A stretch of 64,000 nt of DNA from Whitmania pigra. Its lineage: Eukaryota; Annelida; Clitellata; Hirudinida; Haemopidae. The translations under genes were made by a program, and so were the position numbers. The stretch is taken from positions 1,208,001 through 1,272,000 of the forward strand of contig JAJTWR010000329.1 in NCBI GenBank assembly GCA_021613335.1, given 5' to 3'. Numbering within the stretch: the first letter of the stretch is position 1; each line of letters opens with the position of its first letter. This document shows, one piece after another, positions 33,338-43,246 of the stretch. A model generated the notes under the pieces. The model was not told the origin of the DNA, searched no databases, and saw only the letters and a list, made by a program, of their open reading frames with translations.

Positions 33338-33490
33338 CGACAAGATGAGTGCAGAAAGAAGAAGTTATATATCGAATACAAGAAAGGAATCGTGGAAGGC
33401 TCACTGGACATGGGTCCTACATCCTTCAGTAAAGAATATAAGTTGGATATCCTAATGATCCGTACATGGCAAGCAAAGTATGATTTTAGT
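33338..33490 (+). pseudogene. pogo/Tigger transposase N-terminal helix-turn-helix fragment
   Basis: The frame reads YIEYKKGIVEGSLDMGPTSF, then SKEYKLDILMIRTWQAKYD and a stop. This follows the CENP-B/psq-type N-terminal pattern (R-YT-EYKK-IVE ... F-KEY-LD--M-R-WRAKYD). An alternative start MSAERRSY in the neighbouring frame suggests one frameshift near 33355. No DDE core remains before the Gypsy insertion. Confidence 0.55.
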
Positions 33491-33773
33491 TAATAAGTGG
33501 AGGAGGGAAATGCTAAGAAGTGCAAATGTCGATCCACCGTGTTGCCTTATATGCCAGAGATTGTGAGTTGGGTTATGAACTCAATATGAAATATTGAAAT
33601 CGCTGACAGTTGCTAATGACCTGTTAATAAGCAAGAAATACCCATTTAAGGAGAGTTCTCTTACTAAACACGAGAGATTGAGACTAATAGTTCTGCAGGA
33701 AATGGATTCGCAAGTAATTCATGTAGAAATTCAGAGTTTGGAGATTTGATATTTAACTAAGTTATAAAATTAC

Positions 33774-33886
33774 TGTGATGTTCTATCGTTTAATTTGTTC
33801 GTGAAAAACCAACAACCGTTCTTTTTTATTTTCCGCACTTCAACGCCGCCATATAAACAAAGATCCCCTATCGTTACAACATTACA
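33774..33886 (-). repeat. 3' LTR of the Gypsy element (113 bp)
   Basis: Identical to 38202-38314; short for a Gypsy LTR. Confidence 0.9.
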
Positions 33887-33918
33887 TCCCTCCCCTTTTT
33901 GGAAAACCTAGTCAAATA

Positions 33919-36900
33919 TTAGTTCACAACATAGTCTGCAAAGCGGGCAGGCAGTTTATGTTCACGCTTGGAGCGGCGTACAACGTTCTGATCTTGCTGT
34001 GTGCTGTACTCGCCTTCCGGAGCAGTTTGCGGCATGACATCACTGGATGTGACATCACCTTCCACCACGTCTTCAGATGGTTCCATGAATTCTGCATAAC
34101 CCGACAAGCGGTTATCTATTCCTTTGAAGAGTGACGAGTTGCGGGTGACTGATTGTCCGTCAGTGTTGCGTGTAGCAGTGATCATCGAGTGGTTCTTTGA
34201 CGTAACTGTGTGTGGTACTGGCATGTACGGTGTGAGTGATCTGTTGTGTGTGATTGGTTGTTTCACAATGACCGTGTCACCCACGCTGATTGATGAAGGT
34301 TTGACATAGGACTTGTTGTCAGCGTAGTCCTTCATCTTCGACTTCATGAGAGCATCTCGCTCACGAAATTTTCTATCGCCTTGTGTATCAGTGACTGTAG
34401 ATGATTCTGTTGATGGTAGAGTTGTTTTGAAGGGACGTCCAAACAGCATTGTCGCAGGAGGACGACCAGTTGTGCTGTGAGGCGTGGCACGATACTGACG
34501 AAGAAAGATGTTCAGTTCTTGATGCCAATTCTTGTGTTCGAGTTGCGCTGTCTTGATAACCTTCTTGACTGTCTTCACAAATCGTTCGACCTCACCATTG
34601 GCACGCGGCCATAGCGGAGTTATCTTTCGATGCTTGAAACCCATATATTCAGCAAAACGGGTGAATTCAAAACCATTGAAGGGGGGTCCATTATCCGACT
34701 TCAGAATGTCACACGAACCAAATTCTGATAGGATGCGATCAAGTTTTGGTATCACGCTGGCTGCTGCGGTTGACTGAACAATTTCAACCACAGGAAATCT
34801 TGAATAGTCATCAATGACCACGAGTAGGTAGTCACCAGTTGTTAACTGAGCAAAATCAATACTCAATTCACTCCAGGGTGATGACGGTAGTTGGGTCATT
34901 TGTAGTGGTTCACGAAGCGGGGTTGCGACGGCGATTTGGCAGGCAATGCATGCTTTGACGCGTTCTTCCACCAAACGGTCGATCCCAGGAAACCAGACTT
35001 TTTCCCTAATCAAAGCTTTGGTTTTGACAATACCTTGATGTCCTTGATGTGCGAGATTGACTGCACGTTCCCTCAGTGACTCTGGAATAACTATGCGGCT
35101 ATTGCGTAGTAGTATATTGTCTCCACTGACACACAGTTCAGCACGCATTCTAGCGAACGTGTCAAACTCGTTAGTGTTTATGTTGGCGATGTGTGACCAA
35201 TCGTTTGTACGGATCGCATCGATGACAGCGAGCAGTGTCTTGTCTTTGACGGTCGCAGTGGCAATTTCAATGCGAGTCATAGCTTTCGGTACTGCATGAC
35301 CCACGAGGTAGTTGACGTACTCTTCGGCGATTTGTTCTTCACGACTCGATCGGTCACTTGACAAAGTTGGATGTCGTGATAGATAGTCGGCTGGGTTGTC
35401 ATGACCTGGTCTGTAGATGATGGTTGTCTCATATGGTTGAAGGCGTAGTGCCCAACGCTCGATGCGTGCTGGCAGCTTGCATTTTGGATTGTTGTACAGA
35501 CTGACTAATGGCTTGTGATCAGTATGAATGGTCACTGGCTTGCCATGGATGTATATATGAAAATGTTCACAAGACCAAACGACTGCGAGTGCTTCTCGTT
35601 CTGTCTGTGAGTATCGTTGTTCGACATCAGTCAACGATCTACTGGCGTAAGCGATGATATGTTCTTCGTTGTTATTTCCACGTTGAATCAAGATGGCGCC
35701 GAGTCCGACTGGACTAGCATCAGTGTGTATTTCTGTTTTCTTGTCAGAGTCAAAATACGACATTACTGGAGCATTGCATAGTTTCTGTTTGAGTTGTGCG
35801 AGTGCAGATTCTTGCTCATTGGTCCACTGCCATGGTGTGTCCTGTCGTGTTAATCTACGTAGTGGCTCGGAAACTGTAGCATAGTTTGGTATGAAACGAG
35901 CACAATAATTAGTCATCCCGAGTAGACTGCGGACTTCAGATGCATTGGTTGGCATGTTCATGTTAACAATTGACTGAATCTTCTTCGGGTCTGCCATGAT
36001 GCCACGTTCAGTGAATACGTTACCAAAGAATTCGAGAGTGCGCTTCGCATAGACGCATTTCTGCTTGTTAAGCGTTAGCCCTTTTTCTCTCAGACGTTGA
36101 AACACGGCACGCAGATTGTTGAACATCTCCTGCTCGGTTCTACCGTACACAAGAATGTCGTCACTAATGTTTATTGCGCCCGTTAATCCACTGAGTGTCT
36201 CACGGATTGCATTCTGGAAAATCTCTGCAGCGCATGAAATACCTAAATTGAGACGTTTGTATCGACGCAGACCAACATGCGTGGAGAATGTTGTAATGTA
36301 ACGTGATTCAGGTGCAAGTTCAAGTTGATTATATCCCTGATTTAAATCCAATTTTGAGAAAACTGTTGCACCATTTAGATCACTGATTAGTTCATTTATA
36401 GTAGGCGTAATGTGTCTTTCACGTTTGATTGCTGTGTTAGCTTGGCGCATATCTACACATACACGTTTTTGGCCAGTTTCACTCTTAGGCTTGGGTACGA
36501 CGACTACTGGACTCACCCACGGAGTAGCTCCTTCTGTCATTTCGATGATGTCGAGCTCTTCGTCATGCTTGAGTTGATCTTCTAACTGTTGACGAACATG
36601 GAATGGCACCCGACGATGAGGCTGCGCGACTGGTTGTACTGCGTTGTCGATGTGTAGTTTGACTTGGAAGTCCTTCAGCTTACCGACACCACGAAATAAA
36701 TCAGCATATTCTGTGACGAGTTCATTGACGATCTGATCGGTGGATGTCGTACGTTCACCAATCGGTTTCACGACGTGCAGTAGGTGTAGTGCTTGAGATA
36801 CCTCCCAGCTTAGGAGAGAACCTTCCTTGCTATCAATGACGTAGAACAGTGTGTCTGACTTTCTGTCTTTATATCTAACCACAGCACGAAAAGTCCCTAG

Positions 36901-38040
36901 CACCTTGAGAGGGCTTTGCGAACAGTATGCAAATACTTGTTTGTAGTTGCTGTGCAGCTGAGGTAGAGGTTTAATTTTAGAAAAATCGAGTTGGCTCATG
37001 ATGCTTACACTTGCTCCTGAGTCTGCGATGACATCGATTGTAGTGTTGTTTACATTCACTAAGAAGTGTGGTAGATTTCTTTTGGTGTCCAATCGATTTG
37101 AATGAACGCTCAGTGCATACACATAACGACTCTGCTCAGATGAATGTTCACTGTTGTCAGATGCACTTCCGTTGCTGTCGGCATTGACACGGCGAACACG
37201 ATGGTATTTGCCATGACGGGTTTTCGGCAGTCGGCTTTGCGGTCTATCATGTGATATGCTGTCGCGATGTCGCTGATGTGGCGGCTGTTGTGATGCACCA
37301 TCTTTCGAACGACACTGTGACGCAAAATGATTTGGCTTCTTGCACGAATTGCAGTACTTGCCATGCGCCGGACACGATGTCTTTCCACCCTCGTGTGGCC
37401 ATGTGCCACCACAGTTGTGACACTTCATGTCAGCTGTTTTCTTGGAATTGTTGCAAATCTGCTTATTGCGATTCAGACTCAGTTTGTTAACATGCTCATT
37501 CTCCATACTCTTTGCTTGGATATCGGAGAGTTCTAAACTACGACCAACATCTATGAGTTTAGTGAGAGTCATGTCAGGTTCACATAAGGCTTTACGGCGT
37601 AGTGTACTTGATAAACAACCTTGGATGATTTGAGATTTTATCTCACGATCAACATTGTCGAAAGAGCATGAGGTTGCCAGTTGTTTCAAACGGGTGTAGT
37701 AGGCTGTTAGTGGTTCATCTGTTTGTTGTTTAAATTGTCGAAACGTGTAGATCTGGTATTCGACGTTTTGCTTTGGTGTGAAAAACTTGTTGAGAGCAGT
37801 GACAGCCTTTTCGAACGGATCCTCTCCCTCTGCAGCTTCGGCATCTGGAAGAGTATCAAGGATGTCATTGACTTCCTCACCCGCGTAGTGGAGTAGGAGA
37901 GCTCTTTGACGTTTGCGATCAACAATATTTACGGCCACCATCAGGTTGCGAAAGCGAGAAACCCACTTTGTCCATCGAACTCCTGCTGAGTCGTCTGAAT
38001 CGACTACAAACGACGGAAACGTTGGTAGTGCTTCAGCCAT
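33919..38040 (-). CDS. Gag-Pol polyprotein of the Gypsy element, single frame
   Basis: 1373 residues without interruption. Gag occupies about 1-205, followed by cysteine/histidine knuckles (CHNCGG at 207-212, CNSCKKPNHFASQC at 230-243). The protease active site is DSGAS (340-344). In the reverse transcriptase (about 470-660) the catalytic pair is ISDD (625-628). RNase H starts IHTDASPVGLGAI (771-783). The integrase zinc finger (H998-H1001, C1031-C1034) precedes the DDE triad D1062, D1116 (SDNG) and E1152 (NGEVER), with the expected 35-residue spacing. No chromodomain and no envelope gene. Gag and Pol share one frame, so no frameshift signal is needed. Start is the first ATG after the 160-bp leader. 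All catalytic residues are present. Confidence 0.95.
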   Translation of the reverse strand: MAEALPTFPSFVVDSDDSAGVRWTKWVSRFRNLMVAVNIVDRKRQRALLLHYAGEEVNDILDTLPDAEAAEGEDPFEKAVTALNKFFTPKQNVEYQIYTFRQFKQQTDEPLTAYYTRLKQLATSCSFDNVDREIKSQIIQGCLSSTLRRKALCEPDMTLTKLIDVGRSLELSDIQAKSMENEHVNKLSLNRNKQICNNSKKTADMKCHNCGGTWPHEGGKTSCPAHGKYCNSCKKPNHFASQCRSKDGASQQPPHQRHRDSISHDRPQSRLPKTRHGKYHRVRRVNADSNGSASDNSEHSSEQSRYVYALSVHSNRLDTKRNLPHFLVNVNNTTIDVIADSGASVSIMSQLDFSKIKPLPQLHSNYKQVFAYCSQSPLKVLGTFRAVVRYKDRKSDTLFYVIDSKEGSLLSWEVSQALHLLHVVKPIGERTTSTDQIVNELVTEYADLFRGVGKLKDFQVKLHIDNAVQPVAQPHRRVPFHVRQQLEDQLKHDEELDIIEMTEGATPWVSPVVVVPKPKSETGQKRVCVDMRQANTAIKRERHITPTINELISDLNGATVFSKLDLNQGYNQLELAPESRYITTFSTHVGLRRYKRLNLGISCAAEIFQNAIRETLSGLTGAINISDDILVYGRTEQEMFNNLRAVFQRLREKGLTLNKQKCVYAKRTLEFFGNVFTERGIMADPKKIQSIVNMNMPTNASEVRSLLGMTNYCARFIPNYATVSEPLRRLTRQDTPWQWTNEQESALAQLKQKLCNAPVMSYFDSDKKTEIHTDASPVGLGAILIQRGNNNEEHIIAYASRSLTDVEQRYSQTEREALAVVWSCEHFHIYIHGKPVTIHTDHKPLVSLYNNPKCKLPARIERWALRLQPYETTIIYRPGHDNPADYLSRHPTLSSDRSSREEQIAEEYVNYLVGHAVPKAMTRIEIATATVKDKTLLAVIDAIRTNDWSHIANINTNEFDTFARMRAELCVSGDNILLRNSRIVIPESLRERAVNLAHQGHQGIVKTKALIREKVWFPGIDRLVEERVKACIACQIAVATPLREPLQMTQLPSSPWSELSIDFAQLTTGDYLLVVIDDYSRFPVVEIVQSTAAASVIPKLDRILSEFGSCDILKSDNGPPFNGFEFTRFAEYMGFKHRKITPLWPRANGEVERFVKTVKKVIKTAQLEHKNWHQELNIFLRQYRATPHSTTGRPPATMLFGRPFKTTLPSTESSTVTDTQGDRKFRERDALMKSKMKDYADNKSYVKPSSISVGDTVIVKQPITHNRSLTPYMPVPHTVTSKNHSMITATRNTDGQSVTRNSSLFKGIDNRLSGYAEFMEPSEDVVEGDVTSSDVMPQTAPEGEYSTQQDQNVVRRSKREHKLPARFADYVVN

Positions 38041-38183
38041 GGATTAGATAATGGTGTTATCGATAGTAGCTTTCGATGACTTCGATAACGCTCGGAGGCC
38101 AGACAACAGCGTCTATCCGAAATGAACAAACTTCCGATTTTTGTCGATAAAAATTGGTGCAAACTATTTCCGAAGGTCCGTTT

Positions 38184-38201
38184 CGAAATTCTCGTCGCCA
38201 A
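38184..38201 (-). promoter_or_regulatory. Candidate primer-binding site of the Gypsy element
   Basis: Minus-strand TGGCGACGAGAAT begins one base after the 5' LTR. The TGG start fits a tRNA 3' CCA. I do not assign the tRNA. Confidence 0.55.
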
Positions 38202-38314
38202 TGTGATGTTCTATCGTTTAATTTGTTCGTGAAAAACCAACAACCGTTCTTTTTTATTTTCCGCACTTCAACGCCGCCATATAAACAAAGATCCCCTATC
38301 GTTACAACATTACA
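38202..38314 (-). repeat. 5' LTR of the Gypsy element (113 bp)
   Basis: Minus-strand reading begins TGTAATGTTGTAACG and ends AACATCACA. Confidence 0.9.
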
Positions 38315-38803
38315 ATTACCACACTCTAATTGAATGGTTTTCTAACATTCTTATAAAATAAATGATTTAAACCATGCTCCTTGCCTTTTTTAGCTTTTGT
38401 GTAACATGAAAAAGGTTCCAATGGGTTGTTTTGTTATTAAAATATAAGACAACCCTCGAAGATAAATTATAAGCGCGACTTTTGGAGCAAAAATTAATAT
38501 AAAACACTTATTTTTGGGGAAACACGTATGAGCATTCCTTAAATATCAAGACTTAAGTTCCATGCCTACTTACTTAAACCCAACTCTGAAACCGCGAATC
38601 TTACGTATCGATCCTTGGTTTTGTGGAAAACGATTTACCTTTAGGTGCGAGATCCATAGACTATGGCCAGTTCAGACGTTATCGCTCAAATGCAAAAGGG
38701 CCCTAAGGCGATCGAAGCTCGACACAATTTTAATACCAATTTTTAAAATCCCTATAAAAAAATCTAAAGTTATAAACGTACAGACAAGAATAGCATAACA
38801 AAA

Positions 38804-41222
38804 TCAAGCTTTCGAGATGGATAGATCAATAGGCGAAATTGATTGACGCAAACTCTGAGCCGAATTTAAACTGTTCTGAGAATTAAGATACATGACTCGC
38901 ATTGAATTTCCGCAGCTCTCTTGTTTTGCTGACCTGGCAGTGATTGTGCTCAGTGGTACGACGTTAGTCGATCTTTTGTAGTTGCTGCTGCTCAGGTGAC
39001 AAGAGGCTGAAACCTTTGCGATAGAATTTAGGCAGACGTCCACAGGATTGGCAGTTGTGCCTAATCTCCTTCGAATGGGATTACACTTATTTTCAGATGA
39101 AACTTTGCTATTAATTTGAGAATTGTTGAATTTATTGCACCATTTCTTTTTGGGGGGAAGTTCGGTGCTCATTTCAACAACTTTTGTCTGACACCTACTT
39201 ACTTTTGGAGCTGGCCCAAGAGTTTTTTCATTGGAATTCACGTTGGAATGTGATCGAGCCTTTGAATCAGATGAAATGAAACAATAGGAATGGCTAGTGT
39301 CCGACATTTTGCGATTGGTGATAATGTTACTTTCAGGACTTTTTTGAGGGCGCTGCATAGTTCGATCAACCGCAATTAATCTGTCTGGTGTTGTTTTCTT
39401 ACCTTGACACGAGATACTCTGAATGTCTCGATTTATGTGATAAGTGTTAGGAACTTTCACGTTGAACGAAGAATCATTTTCCATTTGTCCATTAGCCGAT
39501 GCTATATTGCTGTAAAGAGAATGATTTTGACAAAAACATCCCTGAATTTTAACGTTTTTCGAATGACATACTGTCCTACACTGCTCAGGAATGCACAATC
39601 TAGCCCTTTGACATCTAACAAGGTTTGATGGTTGGTAGAAATTGATACAAGAAATTATTGAGCCTTGGACCACACTCAAATCAATCAATTTAGCAGGATT
39701 GGCGCTTTGATGTGCCGCACCGCAATCTTGAACGGAAGCGAAGGAGTCCAGAGATTTACACCTTTTGAGGGCTTTTACTGGCTGAGTAACTGCTAGGCTA
39801 ATTCGTCGTAATGGATTACTGTTGTTCATCTCAGACAGATCATTTCTGTTAAAAGTTGATGCCATCACATTTTTAGGCATAGATTCTCTCCTCATTTTAT
39901 AATTTGACATTTCTTTGATGCTACTGCCTGGGTCGTGACATCCCATATAAATTGGTTCACTTCTTTTTCTGGCTTTCTTTGGGGGACCTCTGGACAATCT
40001 TTTACTTTTTGGGATAGAGGATTGATTCATGACTGTTAAGACTGATTGTGGAATATGATAATGCTGCATTGGACTTTTATCAAGAAAATCCTGGAAACAA
40101 TCAACGCTGGTTCTGTCCAAGAGGGCACCACTAACTGGATCGCTAACAGGTTTATTTATTGGAACAATGGATTTGGGATGCACTAATGAAACAAACTTGA
40201 CAAGTTCATTGTAAGAACTGTGATTAGAATAGGGAACAACAAATATGTTCGATCGATTTTCAAAAGGGTTGTAACCCAAAGCTGTAAATAATCCTGTAGG
40301 AACTATACAGATGGAAGACTCTAATGAGTTTATATCACAACCGGTACTCTGAAAAACATCAGAAAATGGTATGACATCAAATTTTGATGAAATGAAATTA
40401 TTCACAGTGAAATTCTGTTCTTCTTTCAAAATTTCCAAGACTTTTAATCTTTCCTCATTTACTTTTATCATTTCTTTGAAATATCTGGACAAGTGGATCA
40501 ACAATTCTTCTTTACCACACGATTTTAATGCAATTAGAATCCTTCCATTGCTATGCTTACGAATTAGCTCTTTAATGTTTTCTAGGGCTAATTCTTTAGC
40601 CGGAAAAATGCATTTAGAATTGCAGTATGTGTTATCTAAATACAAGACATCCACGGAATTCTTTAACAACTCTTGCAAGGGTGTTTGTTTAAACATCGAG
40701 TCATGAAATCTAAAATTTCCAGTATAGAGGATTCTTCCAAAATAACCTTCAAAGAAAAACATCACTGATCCTGGGCAATAATTTGAATCTACCAATGTCA
40801 CTTTCACACAATCCTCTTCACTGTTAGATAGAAAAATTGAATGTTGAACATTAAGTTCAAGCTCATGAACAATCTCTTGTCTAATCTGGAAATGTTACAA
40901 CACGAGTTTGTGAAATATTTTGACTTCGTTGAATTAATGTGCTATCAAAGTTAATAACCTAATTGGAAAACCAAATTAGTAATAGCAATGTTTCTTAGGT
41001 TGGAATATCAAAATTTTGAAACAACAAACTCACAGAAAACTTTGAGAGTAGAATACTTCGACTTAGAGAACTACAATATATGGGTAAGGACCACGAGTGA
41101 GAGAGGCCGCATGTTTGATCCACGTAGGCATGCGTGAGAAAGAAAAACTTTACCCGTGGACACTGCCTAGTTTTCCAAAAGTCGACAGCAATAGGAGTAT
41201 ATGGGATAGCGCAACCATTCAT
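38804..41222 (-). CDS. Apollo/SNM1B-like metallo-beta-lactamase/beta-CASP protein with degenerate active site
   Basis: Two exons: 41222-41034 (MNGCAIPYTPIAVDFW) and 40885-38804; 756 residues, longer than the roughly 530 of human DCLRE1B. The N-terminus, the DSNYCPGSVMFFFEGYFG core and beta-CASP words (LYLDNTYCN, PYSNHSSYNELVKF, SIVPIN) are clearly Apollo-type. Apollo is a 5' exonuclease working at telomeres and crosslinks. Here the HxHxDH motif reads HAYVDQ (31-36), the next ligand His is Tyr (NYCPGS, residue 99) and the TGDFR Asp is Asn (TGNFR, residue 120). D14, H31 and D35 are kept. Four of the usual metal ligands are therefore missing although the frame is intact, suggesting a pseudo-nuclease. 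The long Ser/Asn-rich tail (about 330-756) has no recognised domain. Confidence 0.85.
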
Positions 41223-42996
41223 AACGAAATTACTTTTCCGACATGTAATATGAAATAATCGAAGCCAAGTTCAGTGGCTGAGTTCACATTCCATAAAGTA
41301 CTCGTACAATTTTCTATCAAATTCCACAGAAACGTTCCTACAAGCTTTTATGAAGATATAAGCTAACGTTTCATCAACAGACAAGTACTTTCGTAACTCT
41401 AGATACGTGTTCTGATATCTAGCCTCTTTTCAATGATTAACCTATACGACGAAATGTACTCTGGCAGAAACTGGTTCTAACCAGCGCGCCTAAACAAACG
41501 ACGAACTGATAATAATGGCAATCTTAATTATTGATGGGCAGGGATAATGAATAGATTAATATGTTTTAATGTCAAATGGGCTAGCTCAGTTTCTTTTAAC
41601 GACGACTTACTTACCGGAAAGGTTCGAAACGGTAACGAAGTTCGTAGACATAAATCATAATCTGTTACAGGCTATGGCTTTTAAATGATTAATTATTACA
41701 ACATGCGGAAATGTTACTTATTAAAATGTTGTATTTTTTAAAGCGGGTTCTCGTACAATAAAAAAAATCTTTTAGACTTCGCAAACGAAATTGACTATAC
41801 AAACAATGTTTTAGTTTTGGTTGAATGTAAATTATTCATCAGCCTCAACATTAACTCGCTGAAACACCCAAACTTAATGCACATCCTCTCAGATGCAGAA
41901 ATGGGTCGTCGCAATCTGGTGTTTTGATAGTTCAAAAATGTGTTCGACGTTTTATTTTCAACAATTATGTCACTCCGGCTGGTTAGGACTGCCCAAACTG
42001 GTAACTGCGAGAATAATCAGTCAAGTCAAGAAACGTTACTAAACCGCCATAAGTATTTACATCCTGAACGGTATTAAAGGATTCAAGGCTTTTGTTACCA
42101 ATTGTCCGCCAGGTCATACATCTTTTGTAACCCGACAATAATTCAATTCTCAGTGAATATACTCATGGAAATATGAATAGAGCTTTGTTACTTATTCTAA
42201 GGTGTCACTCGAAGCAGATCTTAACATTCATAACACACTTTCAATCATTGCAAAGCTAGGCCATTCAAAAGAATAACATTTCTTGAGTTCATCAGAGTAG
42301 CTTAACCTGTCGATATAAATGCTCCAAACAACAAGTTTTTAACCAGAGTCTATTTCCTAGAATTATGGAATATGATGTGGGTCACCTCCATCAAAACCAT
42401 TCACTTGCAACACACAAACGAGGCTAAAAAGTTTAATTGAAGGCCATAAATAACAGTATTACTAATCCCCTCCAAAGCTTTATGATCCAATAATTGCAAT
42501 ACTTGATTATCTCCTCCAAACCCCAAATTAGGATTTAGCAGACTAAAATCTTTCCAAAAGGAATATGAGATGAAAACAACTCATTAAATAATCATTTTCT
42601 GAATTCAACTCCACCTTTTTGTATTTAAAGGGTAGAGTATGCCACTACCTGTGGCTATGTACTAAAAAGTGGCAGGCAAAAAAACTAGTTGAGTAAAGAA
42701 AGCAACAAACATTGATTCATTCGGTTAATTATTATAAACTGATCTAAAAGGTATGGTTAATGCCACTTTCTTGGAATAATATTTAATGTATGGAACTAAA
42801 GCAAGGATTGCAATTTTGCAAATAGAATTTTGAATTATAAATAGAAGAGAAATTTTGCAGATTAGCTTAATTGCTAACCCAGAAGAGCCACTTAAGATTT
42901 GAAACTAGTGAAGTCCTTCTATTTTTAGAGTGAAAGAAATGAAAACAAGTTTTCAAAACTTGATTGACATTATATTTGAAAGCAAATAAGAATATA
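41223..42996. other. Intergenic DNA, no supported gene
   Basis: AT-rich, no long frame, no recognised repeat. It should hold the promoter of the Apollo-like gene at its left edge and the 3' end region of ALDH16A1 at its right. Confidence 0.5.
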
Positions 42997-43002
42997 TTTA
43001 TT
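42997..43002 (-). promoter_or_regulatory. Polyadenylation signal of ALDH16A1
   Basis: AATAAA on the minus strand (tttatt on plus), 245 bases beyond the stop codon. Confidence 0.5.
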
Positions 43003-43246
43003 GAATTACATCATTTCATCACAGTCAAATGGAATCATAAGGAACTGCAATGAAGTCTGTACCCAGTTCCACGGGAATAACCAACAATGCATCAGAAATG
43101 TTTAATCAAATATAGAAAATATTAAATAGGTAGCACCCACAATCTTGACCTCACTGATTTGTTGAAAATGTAAGTGATCAAAACTTCACTAAAATCGTGA
43201 TCTTACTGCGACTAGCAGTGTAACACTTCACAAATGCACACATCAT

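Larger units (their letters stand above)
33774..38314 (-). mobile_element. Full-length Gypsy-type LTR retrotransposon
   Basis: 4541 bp on the minus strand, with two 113-bp LTRs (33774-33886 and 38202-38314) that look identical base for base, and a 5-bp duplication attac (33769-33773 and 38315-38319). Immediately after the 5' LTR (minus-strand reading) is a TGGCGACGAGAAT primer-site candidate. The purine tract aaaaggggaggga directly precedes the 3' LTR. One uninterrupted gag-pol frame fills the interior. Identical LTRs and an intact frame mean a recent, possibly active insertion. Confidence 0.95.
32975..38526 (+). mobile_element. pogo/Tigger-like DNA transposon remnant, interrupted by a Gypsy element
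   Basis: The left end CCGTGTTCCCCCGAAAATA (32975 on) and the right end, reverse-complemented, CGTGTTTCCCCAAAAATAAG (38526 down) form imperfect inverted repeats of the Tigger type, each next to a TA dinucleotide. Without the 4.5-kb Gypsy insertion it is only about 1 kb, so most of the transposase is gone. The insertion lies at 33774-38314 with duplication attac. Confidence 0.6.

Noticed and set aside
36090..36170. ISDD instead of Y-x-D-D in the Gypsy reverse transcriptase
   Set aside because: Both catalytic Asp are present, and I-S-D-D is, as far as I recall, usual in this K02A2.6-like group, so it is not an anomaly.
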